DNA from: Desulfuromonadales bacterium
Lineage (GTDB): Bacteria > Desulfobacterota > Desulfuromonadia > Desulfuromonadales > Geopsychrobacteraceae
Assembly: GCA_016931615.1 (NCBI GenBank)
Contig: JAFGEL010000065.1
Location: forward strand, 61,718 to 125,717
Direction of reading: 5' to 3'
DNA: 64,000 bases
In this document: in pieces, positions 51,468 to 61,296 of the stretch
Layout of the letters: each line of letters starts with the position of its first letter
How positions within the stretch are numbered: the first letter of the stretch is position 1
Program-made: the position numbers and the translations under genes
The notes under the pieces: generated by a model
Told to the model about the DNA's origin: nothing
Database searches by the model: none
What the model saw: only the letters and a program-made list of their open reading frames with translations

Positions 51468-51953
51468 ATGTGGCGACGCTGGGGTTTTTTCAGACAGTCC
51501 AAACTGAACGTGATCCGCCTGGCGCGAATACGTTCTGATCCCGATGCGATCGGGCGGGGGATGGCTCTTGGCCTGTTTCTCGGTTTTACCCCGACTTTTG
51601 GTTTTCAGCTGTTGCTGGCTATCCTTTTTGCTTTTCTTTTACGCCAGAATAAGATCGCCACCTTTATCGGGGTCTGGGTCACCAACCCTGTAACCGCACC
51701 GCTGATCTACGGGCTTGAATATCAGATTGGCCGGCTGATTCTCGGTCATCCGCCTCTGGCCCCGGATCAGTTGTCCTACGAACTGAGCTGGTCAATCGGC
51801 ATGCAGGTCGGTGCTCCTCTTCTGGTCGGAAGTTTGGTTCTGGGCATTCCTGCGGCGATCATCGGTTATTCACTGACCGTGCGTTTTGTTCCCAGTTTAC
51901 GTCATATGAAAATAGCCCGGTGGCCGCGTAAACGGGCCTACGAGGAAGATTAG
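51468..51953 (+). CDS. DUF2062 membrane protein
   Basis: A 161-residue protein with three hydrophobic segments. The phrase SDPDAIGRGMALGLFLGFTPTFGFQ, with the following WVTNPVTAPLIYGLEY, is the DUF2062 signature. Function unknown; members are often fused to or beside glycosyltransferases, but here it sits between tsaD and rsmA. Spacing of 11 bases upstream and 3 downstream supports one operon. Confidence 0.88.
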   Translation: MWRRWGFFRQSKLNVIRLARIRSDPDAIGRGMALGLFLGFTPTFGFQLLLAILFAFLLRQNKIATFIGVWVTNPVTAPLIYGLEYQIGRLILGHPPLAPDQLSYELSWSIGMQVGAPLLVGSLVLGIPAAIIGYSLTVRFVPSLRHMKIARWPRKRAYEED

Positions 51954-51956
51954 CCG

Positions 51957-52751
51957 GTGACATACAGAACCAAAAAGCGTTTTGGCCAGCATTTTCTGCA
52001 TGACCCTGCGGTGATCGATAAAATCATTGCTGCGGCCCAACTGGATCCAGATCAGCGGGTCATTGAAATCGGTCCCGGGCTTGGGGTTCTCACCGACCGA
52101 CTTTTGCCGGCCGCTGAGCAGGTTCAGGTGGTGGAGATCGACCGGGATCTGATCGAGCGCCTTGAGCAGCGTGGCGATGCAAACTTAATCGTGCATGCCG
52201 GTGATGTGCTCAAACTTCCCTGGCGGACGCTTTTTACCCGGCCACCCTATACCCTGGTGGCCAACCTTCCTTACAATATTTCTTCCCAGATCGTTTTCCG
52301 TCTGCTTGATCACCGCGACCTCTTTCAACGCCTGGTGCTGATGTTTCAACGCGAGGTAGGGGAGCGTCTGGTGGCCTCACCCGGAAGCAAGGATTATGGC
52401 ATCCTCTCGGTGCTCTGCCAGCTCTGGTTCGATATCGATAAAGTCGCGTTGGTCAGACCGGGGGCTTTCAGGCCGCCGCCGAAAGTTGACTCCGTGGTTC
52501 TGCATTTCAAACCACTCTCTTCTCCAAGGGTCGATCCGATTGATGCCGAGCTGTTCAAAAAAGTGGTCAAAGGAGCGTTCACCCAAAGACGTAAAACGAT
52601 CAAAAATAGCCTGCGTGCCGCCGGATTCGATCCCGATACGGTCGATACCGCTCTTTCTCATGCGGGAATCTCTCCATCCACTCGAGGCGAAACCCTGACC
52701 CTGAAAAATTTCTCCGATCTCACCAGAGAATTTATCACTCAAGACAATTAA
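51957..52751 (+). CDS. rsmA: 16S rRNA dimethyladenosine transferase
   Basis: A 264-residue SAM-dependent methyltransferase that dimethylates A1518 and A1519 of 16S rRNA during 30S maturation. KKRFGQHFLHD is the family start; the SAM site is IEIGPGLGVLT; the catalytic motif is NLPYNISS. A helical C-terminal domain (about 200-264) completes KsgA architecture. The GTG start directly follows the DUF2062 stop. Last gene of the run. Confidence 0.95.
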   Translation: MTYRTKKRFGQHFLHDPAVIDKIIAAAQLDPDQRVIEIGPGLGVLTDRLLPAAEQVQVVEIDRDLIERLEQRGDANLIVHAGDVLKLPWRTLFTRPPYTLVANLPYNISSQIVFRLLDHRDLFQRLVLMFQREVGERLVASPGSKDYGILSVLCQLWFDIDKVALVRPGAFRPPPKVDSVVLHFKPLSSPRVDPIDAELFKKVVKGAFTQRRKTIKNSLRAAGFDPDTVDTALSHAGISPSTRGETLTLKNFSDLTREFITQDN

Positions 52752-52871
52752 ACATTTATAAAACTATGCTTGATAAGGCGTTACTCGTGATCTATGATTC
52801 TTTAGTTGTGACTGATTTTTCTGTGACAATGTTGAATTTTATCCTTTTTTCCGAGTTTACGGGAGTTTTGT

Positions 52872-55800
52872 ATGAAGGTGACGGTCGTAAGACGTGGACA
52901 AACCTCAGCAGATCGGGTTGATATTTATCAGCCTGAGTTAATTGAACAGGAACTGATCCGTCAGGGGCAGGCGAGTGGCTTGCCGGTCTACCTGAAACTG
53001 GCCACCATTCTGCGCCAGGAAATTCCAGAAACACTGCTGTTGCCGTTCAGCCTGTCTGATCTGGTCGAAAACTTGCGTCAGGCCGGGGATTTTCTGTTTC
53101 AGGCTGAGGATGAGATTGAAGTCGAAATCAAGGCTCTGAAAGAGCCGGGGCATTATTATCTTTTTACTCATTCGCCTGATGCGAATCACATCTTCTTTTC
53201 GTTGCAGGAATATCTTCATCGACGCTCCTTGCACTTTCGTGTCATCTGCCATCCGATCCTGTCCGTCAAACGGGAAAATGGCCTCATTCAGCAAGTTGAT
53301 GAAGGGGCCAGTGACCTGCCTCGAGAGTCTTTTGTCTGGATGGAACTGGAGCGTTTTCCGGCCAGAATGATCGATGGACTGAAACAGGCGATCAAAACAA
53401 TTCTGTCAGCCGCCGTGACGGCTTATCGGGACCGGCCGAAAATGTTACAGAAAATCGCTGCCCTGGGTGCGGTAAAAGGCCTCGAGCAGCATCAGGCCCT
53501 GTATGACTGGTTACAGGAGGAAAATTTTATCCCTGTTGCGACGCGCAGCTATGTCTATGCAAAGGATGCTGACGTGTCGGGATTCAAAGAAGAAAGCGAA
53601 CAGTCTCTCGGCCTTAAGGAATTCTACCGTCAGCCTTTCCACAAGGCGGACCATGCGGTTACTCTGACCCCCGAGACGGTTTTCCCACTGTTGGGTCATG
53701 GCAAAAATGTGGACCTGGAAAAAACCGATCTGCGCTGTCCCCTGCATCGCTTTGAACGTTTGACTTATCTGGGTTTCCGTGAACAGTTGGACGAGGGCCG
53801 GTTTCGTGAACACTGCTTCTTCGGGTTCTACACGCAAAAAAGCATCGATGAAAATACCTTTACCATTCCGACCCTGAAGAAAAAAATCGAACAGGCCCAG
53901 CTCGAACTGAAAATACCCCATGACAGCCACAATTATCGCAAAACTGTACAGATCATTAACAGTTTTCCGAAAATCGAGTTGTTTTTGATGGGTGCCGAAG
54001 ACCTGCGCCGCATGATCCGCTCATTTACCCAGATGCATCGCCAGGCCGGTGTCAAGGTGGTCATCGCTCCGAGTGCCTCGGAAACCGGTATTACCCTGCT
54101 GTTGATCATGCCGAAAGACTACTATCTGCCCGAGCATATCGAGCGTATGGAAGTTTATCTGCGGCGCTATTTCAAAGCCGTCAGTGTCGAAACGCGGCTG
54201 ATCCACCTGGCTTCAGACTATCTCAGTCTGCATGCGAATATTCAGCTGCAGAAAAAGGCAATTCAGATCGACCTGACCCAGCTTGAGCAGGGGCTGACGC
54301 GTCTGGCCATGCCGTGGAAACTGAAATTCAGGGAATTGCTGGAAAAACACTTTGCCGACGATTCCTTCAGTCTGTGGGAGCGCTACATCAAGACATTCCA
54401 TGTTGATTACCGCGCCAGAACCCATCCCCGCTTTGCCGTACGGGATGTGAAAAACCTTGAATCCCTGTTGCGCAACAAACAGGACGCTTTTGATTTGTGG
54501 GGACCTTTTCACGAGCAGGATGATTACTACCGGCTGCAGTATTACAGTCTCAGGCGCAGTTATCTGAATGACCTGATGCCGTTTCTTCAAAACCTCGATT
54601 TGTGTGTCCTCCATGAGGTCGATTCCGACCTGCAGATCGATGGTGAATCGGTTTATATCAAGAGCTTCGCCATCAGGCTCAACAGTGCCAAAAGCCTGCC
54701 TTTCAAGCAGATCAAGGGCCTGCTGCTCGAAGCCCTGCTGGCCCTGCGGAATAACGAAGTCGAAAATGATTATCTCCACCGGCTGTTACCGTTGACCGGT
54801 CTGTCCTGGCGTGAAATCGATGTCTTCCGCGGCTACCGTAATTACTATTTCCAGCTTGGCAGCCCGTTTACCAAAAAGCGGGTCGCCGATGCCCTGATCA
54901 ACAACGCCAAGGTTTCACACCTGCTTTATCGCTATTTCGAGGGTCGTTTCAAGCCGTCCGCCGATTGGACCGATCCGATGACCCGCGAAATCGAAGTCTT
55001 ATCTCCGATTCGTCAGGAACTTGCTGCGGCACTGGAAGAGGTCAGTGATCCCAACGAGGACAGAATTTTACGCACGCTGTTCAACCTGATCGACTCGACG
55101 ATCAGAACCAATTTTTACCTGCGTTATCAGCAGGACGATTATTTCTTCTCGTTCAAGGTCAGCTCACTGGGCATCATCGACATGCCTTCGCCCCGGCCGC
55201 TTTATGAAGTTTATGTGCATTCGGCGAAAATGGAGGGCGTTCATCTGCGTGGCGGCAAGGTTGCGCGGGGTGGAATCCGCTGGTCGGATCGTCCCGATGA
55301 TTTCAGAACTGAAGTGCTTGGTCTGGTGAAAGCTCAAATGACCAAGAATGCAGTGATCGTCCCCGAGGGTTCAAAGGGCGGTTTCATCACTAAGGAATTC
55401 AGCCCTGACCGTGAGCAGATGGGGGAAATTGTCAAAACAGCCTACCAGACTCTGATGCGCGGATTGCTTGATCTGACGGATAATCGCACCGCCGATGATA
55501 TTGTGCGGCCGGAAGGCATTATCGCTTATGATGACCAGGACCCCTACCTGGTTGTGGCTGCAGATAAGGGAACCGCACATTTGCCTGATACGGCCAATGC
55601 GGTCAGCGACTCCTACGGTTTCTGGCTGGGTGACGCCTTTGCCAGCGGGGGATCGCACGGCTATGATCACAAAAAGCTGGGGATTACTGCTCGTGGGGCC
55701 TGGGAAAGCGTCAAGCGCCTGTTCCGTGAAATGGGCCATAATATCCAGGAAGAGCCCTTCACAGTAATCGGCATCGGTGACATGAGCGGCGATGTGTTCG

Positions 55801-57638
55801 GCAACGGCATGCTCCTTTCCCGTCAAACCAAGTTGCTCGGGGCCTTTGACCATCGGCATATTTTCCTTGATCCGAATCCTGATCCGGAAACCTCTTACCA
55901 GGAACGCCAGCGGCTCTTTAACCTGCCGCGTTCAAGCTGGGAAGACTACAACAAAGACCTGATCTCTGCCGGCGGCGGCGTCTTTTCACGACAGCTGAAG
56001 GAGATCCCGCTGTCGCCTGAAGTGGCCGGCTGGCTGGGGATAAAATCGCAGAGTATTGACGTCCCCGGTCTGATCAAGCTGCTGCTGACCGCTCAGGTTG
56101 ATCTGCTCTGGAACGGCGGTATCGGGACCTATGTCAAGGCATCGACTCAGAGTAATGAAGATGCCGGTGACCGGGCCAACGACGCCGTGCGGGTCGATGC
56201 TACGGCACTGCGGGCTAAAGTTGTCGGTGAAGGAGGCAACCTGGGGCTGACCCAACTTGGGCGGATTGAATATGCCCTTAATGGCGGAAAGATCAATACC
56301 GACGCCATCGATAACTCCGCCGGAGTGGACAGCTCGGACCATGAAGTGAACCTGAAAATTCTTCTGCGCCAGTTGCGCCATGAAGGGCGGGTGAAAGATC
56401 TGGATGAGGGCTATGCTCTCCTTGAAGAGATGGAGGAAACCGTCTGCCAGGATGTGCTGGCCAACAATTACGGCCAGACGCTGTCCCTGTCTCTCGATGA
56501 ACTGCGCTGTGCAAAAGACGTTGAACCGTTCCTCGACCTGATGGATCGTCTCGGCCGTTCCGGACTGCTGGATCGGCGTGGCGAGTTTCTCCCCAGTCGC
56601 AAGGAGGTGTCGGCGCGTCAACCCAACCGTCTGCTGAGACCGGAACTCTCGGTGTTGCTGGCGTACAGCAAGATGTTCCTCTTCAAAGCACTGCTTGATA
56701 CCGACCTGCCTGACAACAAGGTTATTCGGCAGCTGCTGTTCGACTATTTCCCTCAGCAGGTGATCGACCGTTACAATGATTCACTGCCGCGTCACCCGTT
56801 GGCGAAAGAAATCACGGCGACGATGTTGACGAACCGGGTGATCGATCAGGCCGGGAGTGCTTTTTTACAGACCATCAGTCGGCTGACCGACAGCACTCAG
56901 GTCGAAGTAGCCAACGCCTACCTGATTTTTGACAGTCTGTTGACCGGGGAAGAGCTGCGCAAAGCAGTTTTTGCTCTTGATAACAAGATGTCTTCAGATC
57001 GGCAGTACGAGCTGTTGATGACGCTGGAGGACCTGCTCAGTTCATTCTGCTCCTATGCGTTGAGCAACAACATGGTGATACCGTCCTCTGAAGAGGAACT
57101 GGCAAGAATTAACCAGCAGCTACTCGATTATGCGCAGATGTTGCCGAAAGTTCTCCCCGCTGCGGCTTGGGAACGTTGTAAACAACGTACAGCCCAGCTC
57201 AAGGAAGAAGGGCTTGAACATGAAATCGCCTTCAAATTTGCCGTGCTCGATTTCCTCGTCGATTTCCTTCCCCTGATCTGCATGGTCAAAAGCTCCGGAC
57301 AAAATCTTGAAGATCTGGCCGCGATCAGGGTGCTGGTGGAAAATAAAGTCAACAGCCGGAAAATTCTGGCCCTGCTTGAAAAGGTTACGATACGCGACAA
57401 TTGGGATCGTCGGGCACGGGAATCGCTGGTCAGCTCGCTGCATGCCGTCAATGTTCGCCTTGTGCAGCAGGTTGCCCAGGAATCACCAGGCAATCCGGAG
57501 AATTACTTTTCCCAACGGCGTCAGAAAATGCGCAACTACGATAGTCTGCTGCAGACATTGATGGCCGAAAAACCCAGTAACTTCCATCCCTTCACCGTGG
57601 TGTTGAGAACCCTGGAGAGTCTTTTAATCAGCCACTGA
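52872..57638 (+). CDS. NAD-specific glutamate dehydrogenase, large (180 kDa) type
   Basis: A 1588-residue enzyme of the Bac_GDH family, deaminating glutamate to 2-oxoglutarate with NAD. The N-terminal ~700 residues are the regulatory ACT-like and helical part. The catalytic core (about 720-1230) shows KVARGGIRWSDRPDDFRTEVLGLVKAQM (read in parts), the Lys site in VPEGSKGGF, IGIGDMSGDVFGNGM for NAD binding, and GEGGNLGLTQ. The long helical C-terminus is standard for the family. It is preceded by a 120-base gap and ends at its own terminator, so it is probably monocistronic. Confidence 0.95.
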   Translation: MKVTVVRRGQTSADRVDIYQPELIEQELIRQGQASGLPVYLKLATILRQEIPETLLLPFSLSDLVENLRQAGDFLFQAEDEIEVEIKALKEPGHYYLFTHSPDANHIFFSLQEYLHRRSLHFRVICHPILSVKRENGLIQQVDEGASDLPRESFVWMELERFPARMIDGLKQAIKTILSAAVTAYRDRPKMLQKIAALGAVKGLEQHQALYDWLQEENFIPVATRSYVYAKDADVSGFKEESEQSLGLKEFYRQPFHKADHAVTLTPETVFPLLGHGKNVDLEKTDLRCPLHRFERLTYLGFREQLDEGRFREHCFFGFYTQKSIDENTFTIPTLKKKIEQAQLELKIPHDSHNYRKTVQIINSFPKIELFLMGAEDLRRMIRSFTQMHRQAGVKVVIAPSASETGITLLLIMPKDYYLPEHIERMEVYLRRYFKAVSVETRLIHLASDYLSLHANIQLQKKAIQIDLTQLEQGLTRLAMPWKLKFRELLEKHFADDSFSLWERYIKTFHVDYRARTHPRFAVRDVKNLESLLRNKQDAFDLWGPFHEQDDYYRLQYYSLRRSYLNDLMPFLQNLDLCVLHEVDSDLQIDGESVYIKSFAIRLNSAKSLPFKQIKGLLLEALLALRNNEVENDYLHRLLPLTGLSWREIDVFRGYRNYYFQLGSPFTKKRVADALINNAKVSHLLYRYFEGRFKPSADWTDPMTREIEVLSPIRQELAAALEEVSDPNEDRILRTLFNLIDSTIRTNFYLRYQQDDYFFSFKVSSLGIIDMPSPRPLYEVYVHSAKMEGVHLRGGKVARGGIRWSDRPDDFRTEVLGLVKAQMTKNAVIVPEGSKGGFITKEFSPDREQMGEIVKTAYQTLMRGLLDLTDNRTADDIVRPEGIIAYDDQDPYLVVAADKGTAHLPDTANAVSDSYGFWLGDAFASGGSHGYDHKKLGITARGAWESVKRLFREMGHNIQEEPFTVIGIGDMSGDVFGNGMLLSRQTKLLGAFDHRHIFLDPNPDPETSYQERQRLFNLPRSSWEDYNKDLISAGGGVFSRQLKEIPLSPEVAGWLGIKSQSIDVPGLIKLLLTAQVDLLWNGGIGTYVKASTQSNEDAGDRANDAVRVDATALRAKVVGEGGNLGLTQLGRIEYALNGGKINTDAIDNSAGVDSSDHEVNLKILLRQLRHEGRVKDLDEGYALLEEMEETVCQDVLANNYGQTLSLSLDELRCAKDVEPFLDLMDRLGRSGLLDRRGEFLPSRKEVSARQPNRLLRPELSVLLAYSKMFLFKALLDTDLPDNKVIRQLLFDYFPQQVIDRYNDSLPRHPLAKEITATMLTNRVIDQAGSAFLQTISRLTDSTQVEVANAYLIFDSLLTGEELRKAVFALDNKMSSDRQYELLMTLEDLLSSFCSYALSNNMVIPSSEEELARINQQLLDYAQMLPKVLPAAAWERCKQRTAQLKEEGLEHEIAFKFAVLDFLVDFLPLICMVKSSGQNLEDLAAIRVLVENKVNSRKILALLEKVTIRDNWDRRARESLVSSLHAVNVRLVQQVAQESPGNPENYFSQRRQKMRNYDSLLQTLMAEKPSNFHPFTVVLRTLESLLISH

Positions 57639-57661
57639 GCTGATAAGCACTATGCTTGTTT

Positions 57662-57694
57662 ACAAGGGCGGACCGGTTCCGCCCTTGTTTCTTT
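57662..57694 (+). terminator. Intrinsic terminator after the glutamate dehydrogenase gene
   Basis: A perfect 11-bp stem (ACAAGGGCGGA / TCCGCCCTTGT), loop CCGGT, followed by TTCTTT. Confidence 0.9.
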
Positions 57695-57701
57695 GCACCG
57701 G

Positions 57702-57978
57702 TGTCTTTGTCGGCAGAATGGCGGAGGTAAACAAGGTTTCAGGGCTGATCTCGGGGCGAAAAGTGACTGGACAGAGAAATAACGCCTATGTTATATCGAG
57801 AACGCCTTTCACAGGGGAGCAGGTTGGCCCGGGACACGTACCGGAGCCGCTTTTGCTTGCCCCCCGTGGCATAACATACCGCCTGGATCGAATGACGACC
57901 GGGACGGAAGGTTTTACAGCTCATGCCGAAGACATTTTTTGTCTTACGCCTTTCGTTTCGATGAAGGGCTTTTTTTTT
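57702..57978 (+). ncRNA. Candidate structured RNA or leader between gdh and panB
   Basis: The 354-base gap 57639-57992 holds no believable gene. Read as RNA it can fold into a long rod. Outer pairing joins TGTCT..TCGGCA (57702-57715) to TGCCGA-AGACA (57924-57934). GAG-GTAAAC pairs with GTTTTAC..CTC. TATGTTAT (57787) pairs with ATAACATA (57871), enclosing GGGGAGCA/TGCT..CCCC and a GGCCCGG/CCGG-a-GCC tip. AAGACA could instead pair with TGTCTT at 57940-57945. A terminator ends it, 15 bases before panB. It may be a free small RNA (a 6S-like rod is one guess) or a panB attenuator. Pairings were drawn by eye. Confidence 0.35.
57948..57978 (+). terminator. Intrinsic terminator immediately before panB
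   Basis: A 7-bp stem with one G-T pair (GCCTTTC / GAAGGGC), 8-base loop, then nine T residues. The T-tract ends 15 bases before the panB GTG, leaving room only for the AGGGA ribosome site. Transcripts from upstream must read through it to express panB. Confidence 0.78.
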
Positions 57979-57992
57979 GAATAGGGATTGCT

Positions 57993-58796
57993 GTGGTTGC
58001 GAGAAAAACAATTCTTCAGATAATGGCCATGAAGGAGCGGCAGGAGAAAATTACTGTTCTGACTGCCTATGATTATCCCTTTGCCAAACTCATGGACGAA
58101 GCTGGAATCGACATGATTCTGGTTGGTGACTCGGTCGGTTCAGTGGTCTCCGGCTATGAGAATACCCTGCCGGTGACTCTTGATGAGATGATCTACCATA
58201 CCCGGGCTGTTGTCAGAGGCAGCCGACAGGCGCTTATTGTCACTGATATGCCGTTCATGTCCTATCAGGCTGATATTCGCGATGCCCGTCTCAATGCCGG
58301 CAGGCTGATCAAGGAAGCCGGAGCTCAAGCGATCAAGCTTGAAGGTGGGGAACACATGGCAGCGACGATTCGTGCCATCGTTGATATTGACATCCCGGTT
58401 GTCGGTCATATCGGTTTGACACCGCAATCGGTTCACCGCATGGGGGGCTTTCGCGTTCAGGGGCGCGAAGAAGAACAGGCCCGCAAGATAATCGCTGATG
58501 CCAAAGCGGTTGAAGCGGCCGGCGCCTTTGCCATGGTTCTGGAAGGGATTCCGCGTGATCTGGCTCGTCAGGTGACTGAAACTGTGACGATTCCGACAAT
58601 CGGAATCGGTGCCGGAGTCGACTGTGACGGACAGGTTCTGGTCATCCATGATATTCTTGGGCTGTGTGATAAATACTCACCAAAATTCGTCAAACGCTAT
58701 GCCGATGTCTCGGGTATAATTACCGAAGGCATTGAAGCCTATATCAAAGACGTCAAAGAACAAAAATTCCCGACGCCGAAACATTCTTTCAAATAA
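57993..58796 (+). CDS. panB: 3-methyl-2-oxobutanoate hydroxymethyltransferase
   Basis: A 267-residue TIM-barrel enzyme making ketopantoate from 2-oxoisovalerate and methylene-tetrahydrofolate, the first step to pantothenate and CoA. TAYDYPFAKL, the Mg-binding LVGDSVG, and GIGAGVDCDGQVLVIHDILG are family signatures. GTG start with AGGGA upstream. First gene of a pan operon; preceded by a terminator-bearing leader. Confidence 0.95.
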   Translation: MVARKTILQIMAMKERQEKITVLTAYDYPFAKLMDEAGIDMILVGDSVGSVVSGYENTLPVTLDEMIYHTRAVVRGSRQALIVTDMPFMSYQADIRDARLNAGRLIKEAGAQAIKLEGGEHMAATIRAIVDIDIPVVGHIGLTPQSVHRMGGFRVQGREEEQARKIIADAKAVEAAGAFAMVLEGIPRDLARQVTETVTIPTIGIGAGVDCDGQVLVIHDILGLCDKYSPKFVKRYADVSGIITEGIEAYIKDVKEQKFPTPKHSFK

Positions 58797-58798
58797 TC

Positions 58799-59650
58799 AT
58801 GGATATCATCAATCAACCACTCCAGATGCAGCAGCGCGCTCTGGCGGAAAAACGCGCTGGAAGAACCATCAGTTTTGTGCCGACGATGGGTTATCTCCAC
58901 GCCGGACACCTGTCTTTACTGGAAGAAGGACGGCGCAGGGGAGATGTGCTGGTTCTGTCGATTTTTGTCAATCCGACCCAGTTCGGCCAGGGAGAAGATT
59001 TCGAAGACTACCCGCGTGATCTGGAGCGTGATCAGGCACTGGCGGCTCAGGCCGGGGTGGATATCATCTTCGCCCCCGGTGCACGGGAGATGTACCCTTC
59101 GGGCTATGCCACCTATGTCGATGTCGAGGGGATCACCGAGACGCTCTGCGGTGCCAGCAGACCCGGACATTTCAGGGGGGTGACGACGGTTGTCACCAAA
59201 CTTTTCACCATTGTCCAGCCCGATGTCGCCATTTTCGGTGAGAAGGACTTTCAGCAGTTGGCGGTGATCAGAAGAATGACTGCTGATCTTAACCTTCCGG
59301 TCAAGATTGTTGGTATGCCCATCTATCGCGAAGTCGATGGCCTGGCGATGAGTTCGCGCAATGTTTATTTAACCCCCGACCAACGCCGGCAGGCGCTGGT
59401 CTTGTCCCAATCACTGCATGAAGCTCGGACCATGGTTGCCTCGGGTCACAATGATGCTGCGATGATCATTCGGCAGGTACAGATAAGGATTTCTGCCCAG
59501 CCTGATGCACGGGTTGACTATGTACGTATCTGTCATTGCCTGACGCTTGAGGATCAGTCCGTGGTTGATGAGAACTCGGTTCTGCTGCTGGCCGTGTTTG
59601 TCGGCCAGACCCGGCTGATTGACAATGCTGTTTTGGTGGCCGCTCAATGA
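58799..59650 (+). CDS. panC: Pantothenate synthetase
   Basis: A 283-residue ATP-dependent ligase joining pantoate and beta-alanine. FVPTMGYLHAGHLSL contains the HIGH-like nucleotide motif, with FVNPTQFGQGEDF, FGEKDFQQLAVIRRM and the KMSKS-like AMSSRNVYL. It begins 2 bases after panB and overlaps panP by ATGA. Confidence 0.96.
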   Translation: MDIINQPLQMQQRALAEKRAGRTISFVPTMGYLHAGHLSLLEEGRRRGDVLVLSIFVNPTQFGQGEDFEDYPRDLERDQALAAQAGVDIIFAPGAREMYPSGYATYVDVEGITETLCGASRPGHFRGVTTVVTKLFTIVQPDVAIFGEKDFQQLAVIRRMTADLNLPVKIVGMPIYREVDGLAMSSRNVYLTPDQRRQALVLSQSLHEARTMVASGHNDAAMIIRQVQIRISAQPDARVDYVRICHCLTLEDQSVVDENSVLLLAVFVGQTRLIDNAVLVAAQ

Positions 59651-61296
59651 CTGAAGCTGCATTAGCCAATCTGAAAAACCTGTACCGTATCTTTACCGTC
59701 CCCGAGGCTCCCGATTCAACTCTCGGCCGGGTTGACCAGGCGATCAGCCAGGATGTGGCGACTTTTCTGCAGAAACACATTGTTGCCCTCGAGCGTAGCC
59801 TTGAAGACATAGAGAAAGATTTCTCCGCCTGCAGCGTTCCGGAAGACCCGACCTTCGTTTCGGATTATACGGAATTTCTCAAAAATAAGCTCGTCGCGCA
59901 ATCGGTCCATACCGCAGCCCCCGGCTTCGTCGGTCATATGACTTCGGCCTTGCCCTATTTCATGCTGCCGCTGTCGCGGATTATGACTGCTCTGAACCAG
60001 AATCTGGTCAAGGTGGAAACCTCAAAAGCCTTTACACCATTGGAGCGCCAGGTTCTGGCGATGATGCACAACCTGATTTACCGGGAAAGTGAAGATTTTT
60101 ATCGGACCTGGATTCATGATAGTCGGCATGCTCTCGGAGCCTTCTGTTCCGGGGGGACGATTGCCAACACCACAGCTCTCTGGGCCGCACGTAATCAGCT
60201 CTTCAAGCCGCAGGGGGGCTTTCGGGGAATCGCTGAAGAGGGTTTGTTCAAGGCTTATCAGTATCTTCAATGCCAGGGCCTGGCCGTACTGGTTTCGCGC
60301 CGCGCACATTATTCCCTGAAGAAAGCCACTGACGTTTTAGGTCTCGGACGCGACAACCTGATTCTGGTCGATACCGATGATGATAACCGTATCGATATGG
60401 AGAAATTGAAAACCGCCTATCTGGGTCTGGTGAAAAACAATATTCGACCTCTGGCTCTCGTCGGTATCGCCGGTACGACGGAAACCGGGCATGTCGATCC
60501 GCTGGAAGCAATGGCCGACTTTGCTGCCGAGATCGGCTGTCATTTTCATGTCGATGCCGCCTGGGGCGGACCGACGCTGTTTTCCACGACTCATCGCGCA
60601 CTGCTCAGCGGCATCGAACGGGCCGATTCCGTTACCGTCGATGCACATAAGCAGCTCTATGTACCGATGGGGGCGGGTATGGTTCTGTTCAAAGATCCGA
60701 AAACGCTTTCAGCAATTGAGCACCATGCCAATTATATTTTGCGTCTCGGTTCAAAGGATCTCGGCAGTCATACCCTGGAAGGGTCCCGTCCGGGAATGGC
60801 CATGCTGGTTCATGCCGGGCTGTCGATTATCGGCCGCAAGGGCTATGAACTGTTGATTGACCTGGGAATTGAACGGGCAAGACAGTTCGCTGAACTGATC
60901 AACGCTCACCCCAACTTTGAACTGATCACCCGTCCTGAGTTGAATATCCTGACCTATCGTTTCAACCCTGAGTGGCTGCAGTCGCGGTTGCCCCGACTGG
61001 TTCCCGAACAGCAGCTGCGGGTAAACCAATTGCTTGACCAGATCGTCCTGGAAGTCCAAAAACGCCAACGCGAAGCAGGCAAGACTTTTGTCTCACGGAC
61101 ACGTTTGCGGGCAAGCAAATACGCTCAGGATGAACAGATTACGGTCTTTCGCTCGGTGCTGGCCAATCCTCTCAGTGATGAAAAGATCTTATCGGCAGTT
61201 CTGGAGGAACAATGTGCTATCGTACGCGAGACCGAGGTACAACGCCTGCTTGATCAGATCAGGATTCTGCTGAAGTCAACTGAAAATTCGTTGTGA
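59647..61296 (+). CDS. panP: PLP-dependent aspartate 1-decarboxylase PanP
   Basis: A 549-residue group II PLP decarboxylase. The cofactor lysine is in SVTVDAHKQLYVP, and HVDAAWGG supplies the Asp that binds the pyridine nitrogen. Length and features fit PanP, the Vibrio-type aspartate decarboxylase that makes beta-alanine where the pyruvoyl enzyme PanD is absent; glutamate decarboxylase-like proteins are related. Overlap with panC by ATGA makes the beta-alanine role very likely: panB, panC and panP together cover both branches up to pantothenate except ketopantoate reduction. Confidence 0.88.
   Translation: MTEAALANLKNLYRIFTVPEAPDSTLGRVDQAISQDVATFLQKHIVALERSLEDIEKDFSACSVPEDPTFVSDYTEFLKNKLVAQSVHTAAPGFVGHMTSALPYFMLPLSRIMTALNQNLVKVETSKAFTPLERQVLAMMHNLIYRESEDFYRTWIHDSRHALGAFCSGGTIANTTALWAARNQLFKPQGGFRGIAEEGLFKAYQYLQCQGLAVLVSRRAHYSLKKATDVLGLGRDNLILVDTDDDNRIDMEKLKTAYLGLVKNNIRPLALVGIAGTTETGHVDPLEAMADFAAEIGCHFHVDAAWGGPTLFSTTHRALLSGIERADSVTVDAHKQLYVPMGAGMVLFKDPKTLSAIEHHANYILRLGSKDLGSHTLEGSRPGMAMLVHAGLSIIGRKGYELLIDLGIERARQFAELINAHPNFELITRPELNILTYRFNPEWLQSRLPRLVPEQQLRVNQLLDQIVLEVQKRQREAGKTFVSRTRLRASKYAQDEQITVFRSVLANPLSDEKILSAVLEEQCAIVRETEVQRLLDQIRILLKSTENSL

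Noticed and set aside
57652-57984. 110-residue plus-strand ORF before panB
   Set aside because: It runs through the gdh terminator and the structured leader, has no ribosome site and no recognisable protein features.
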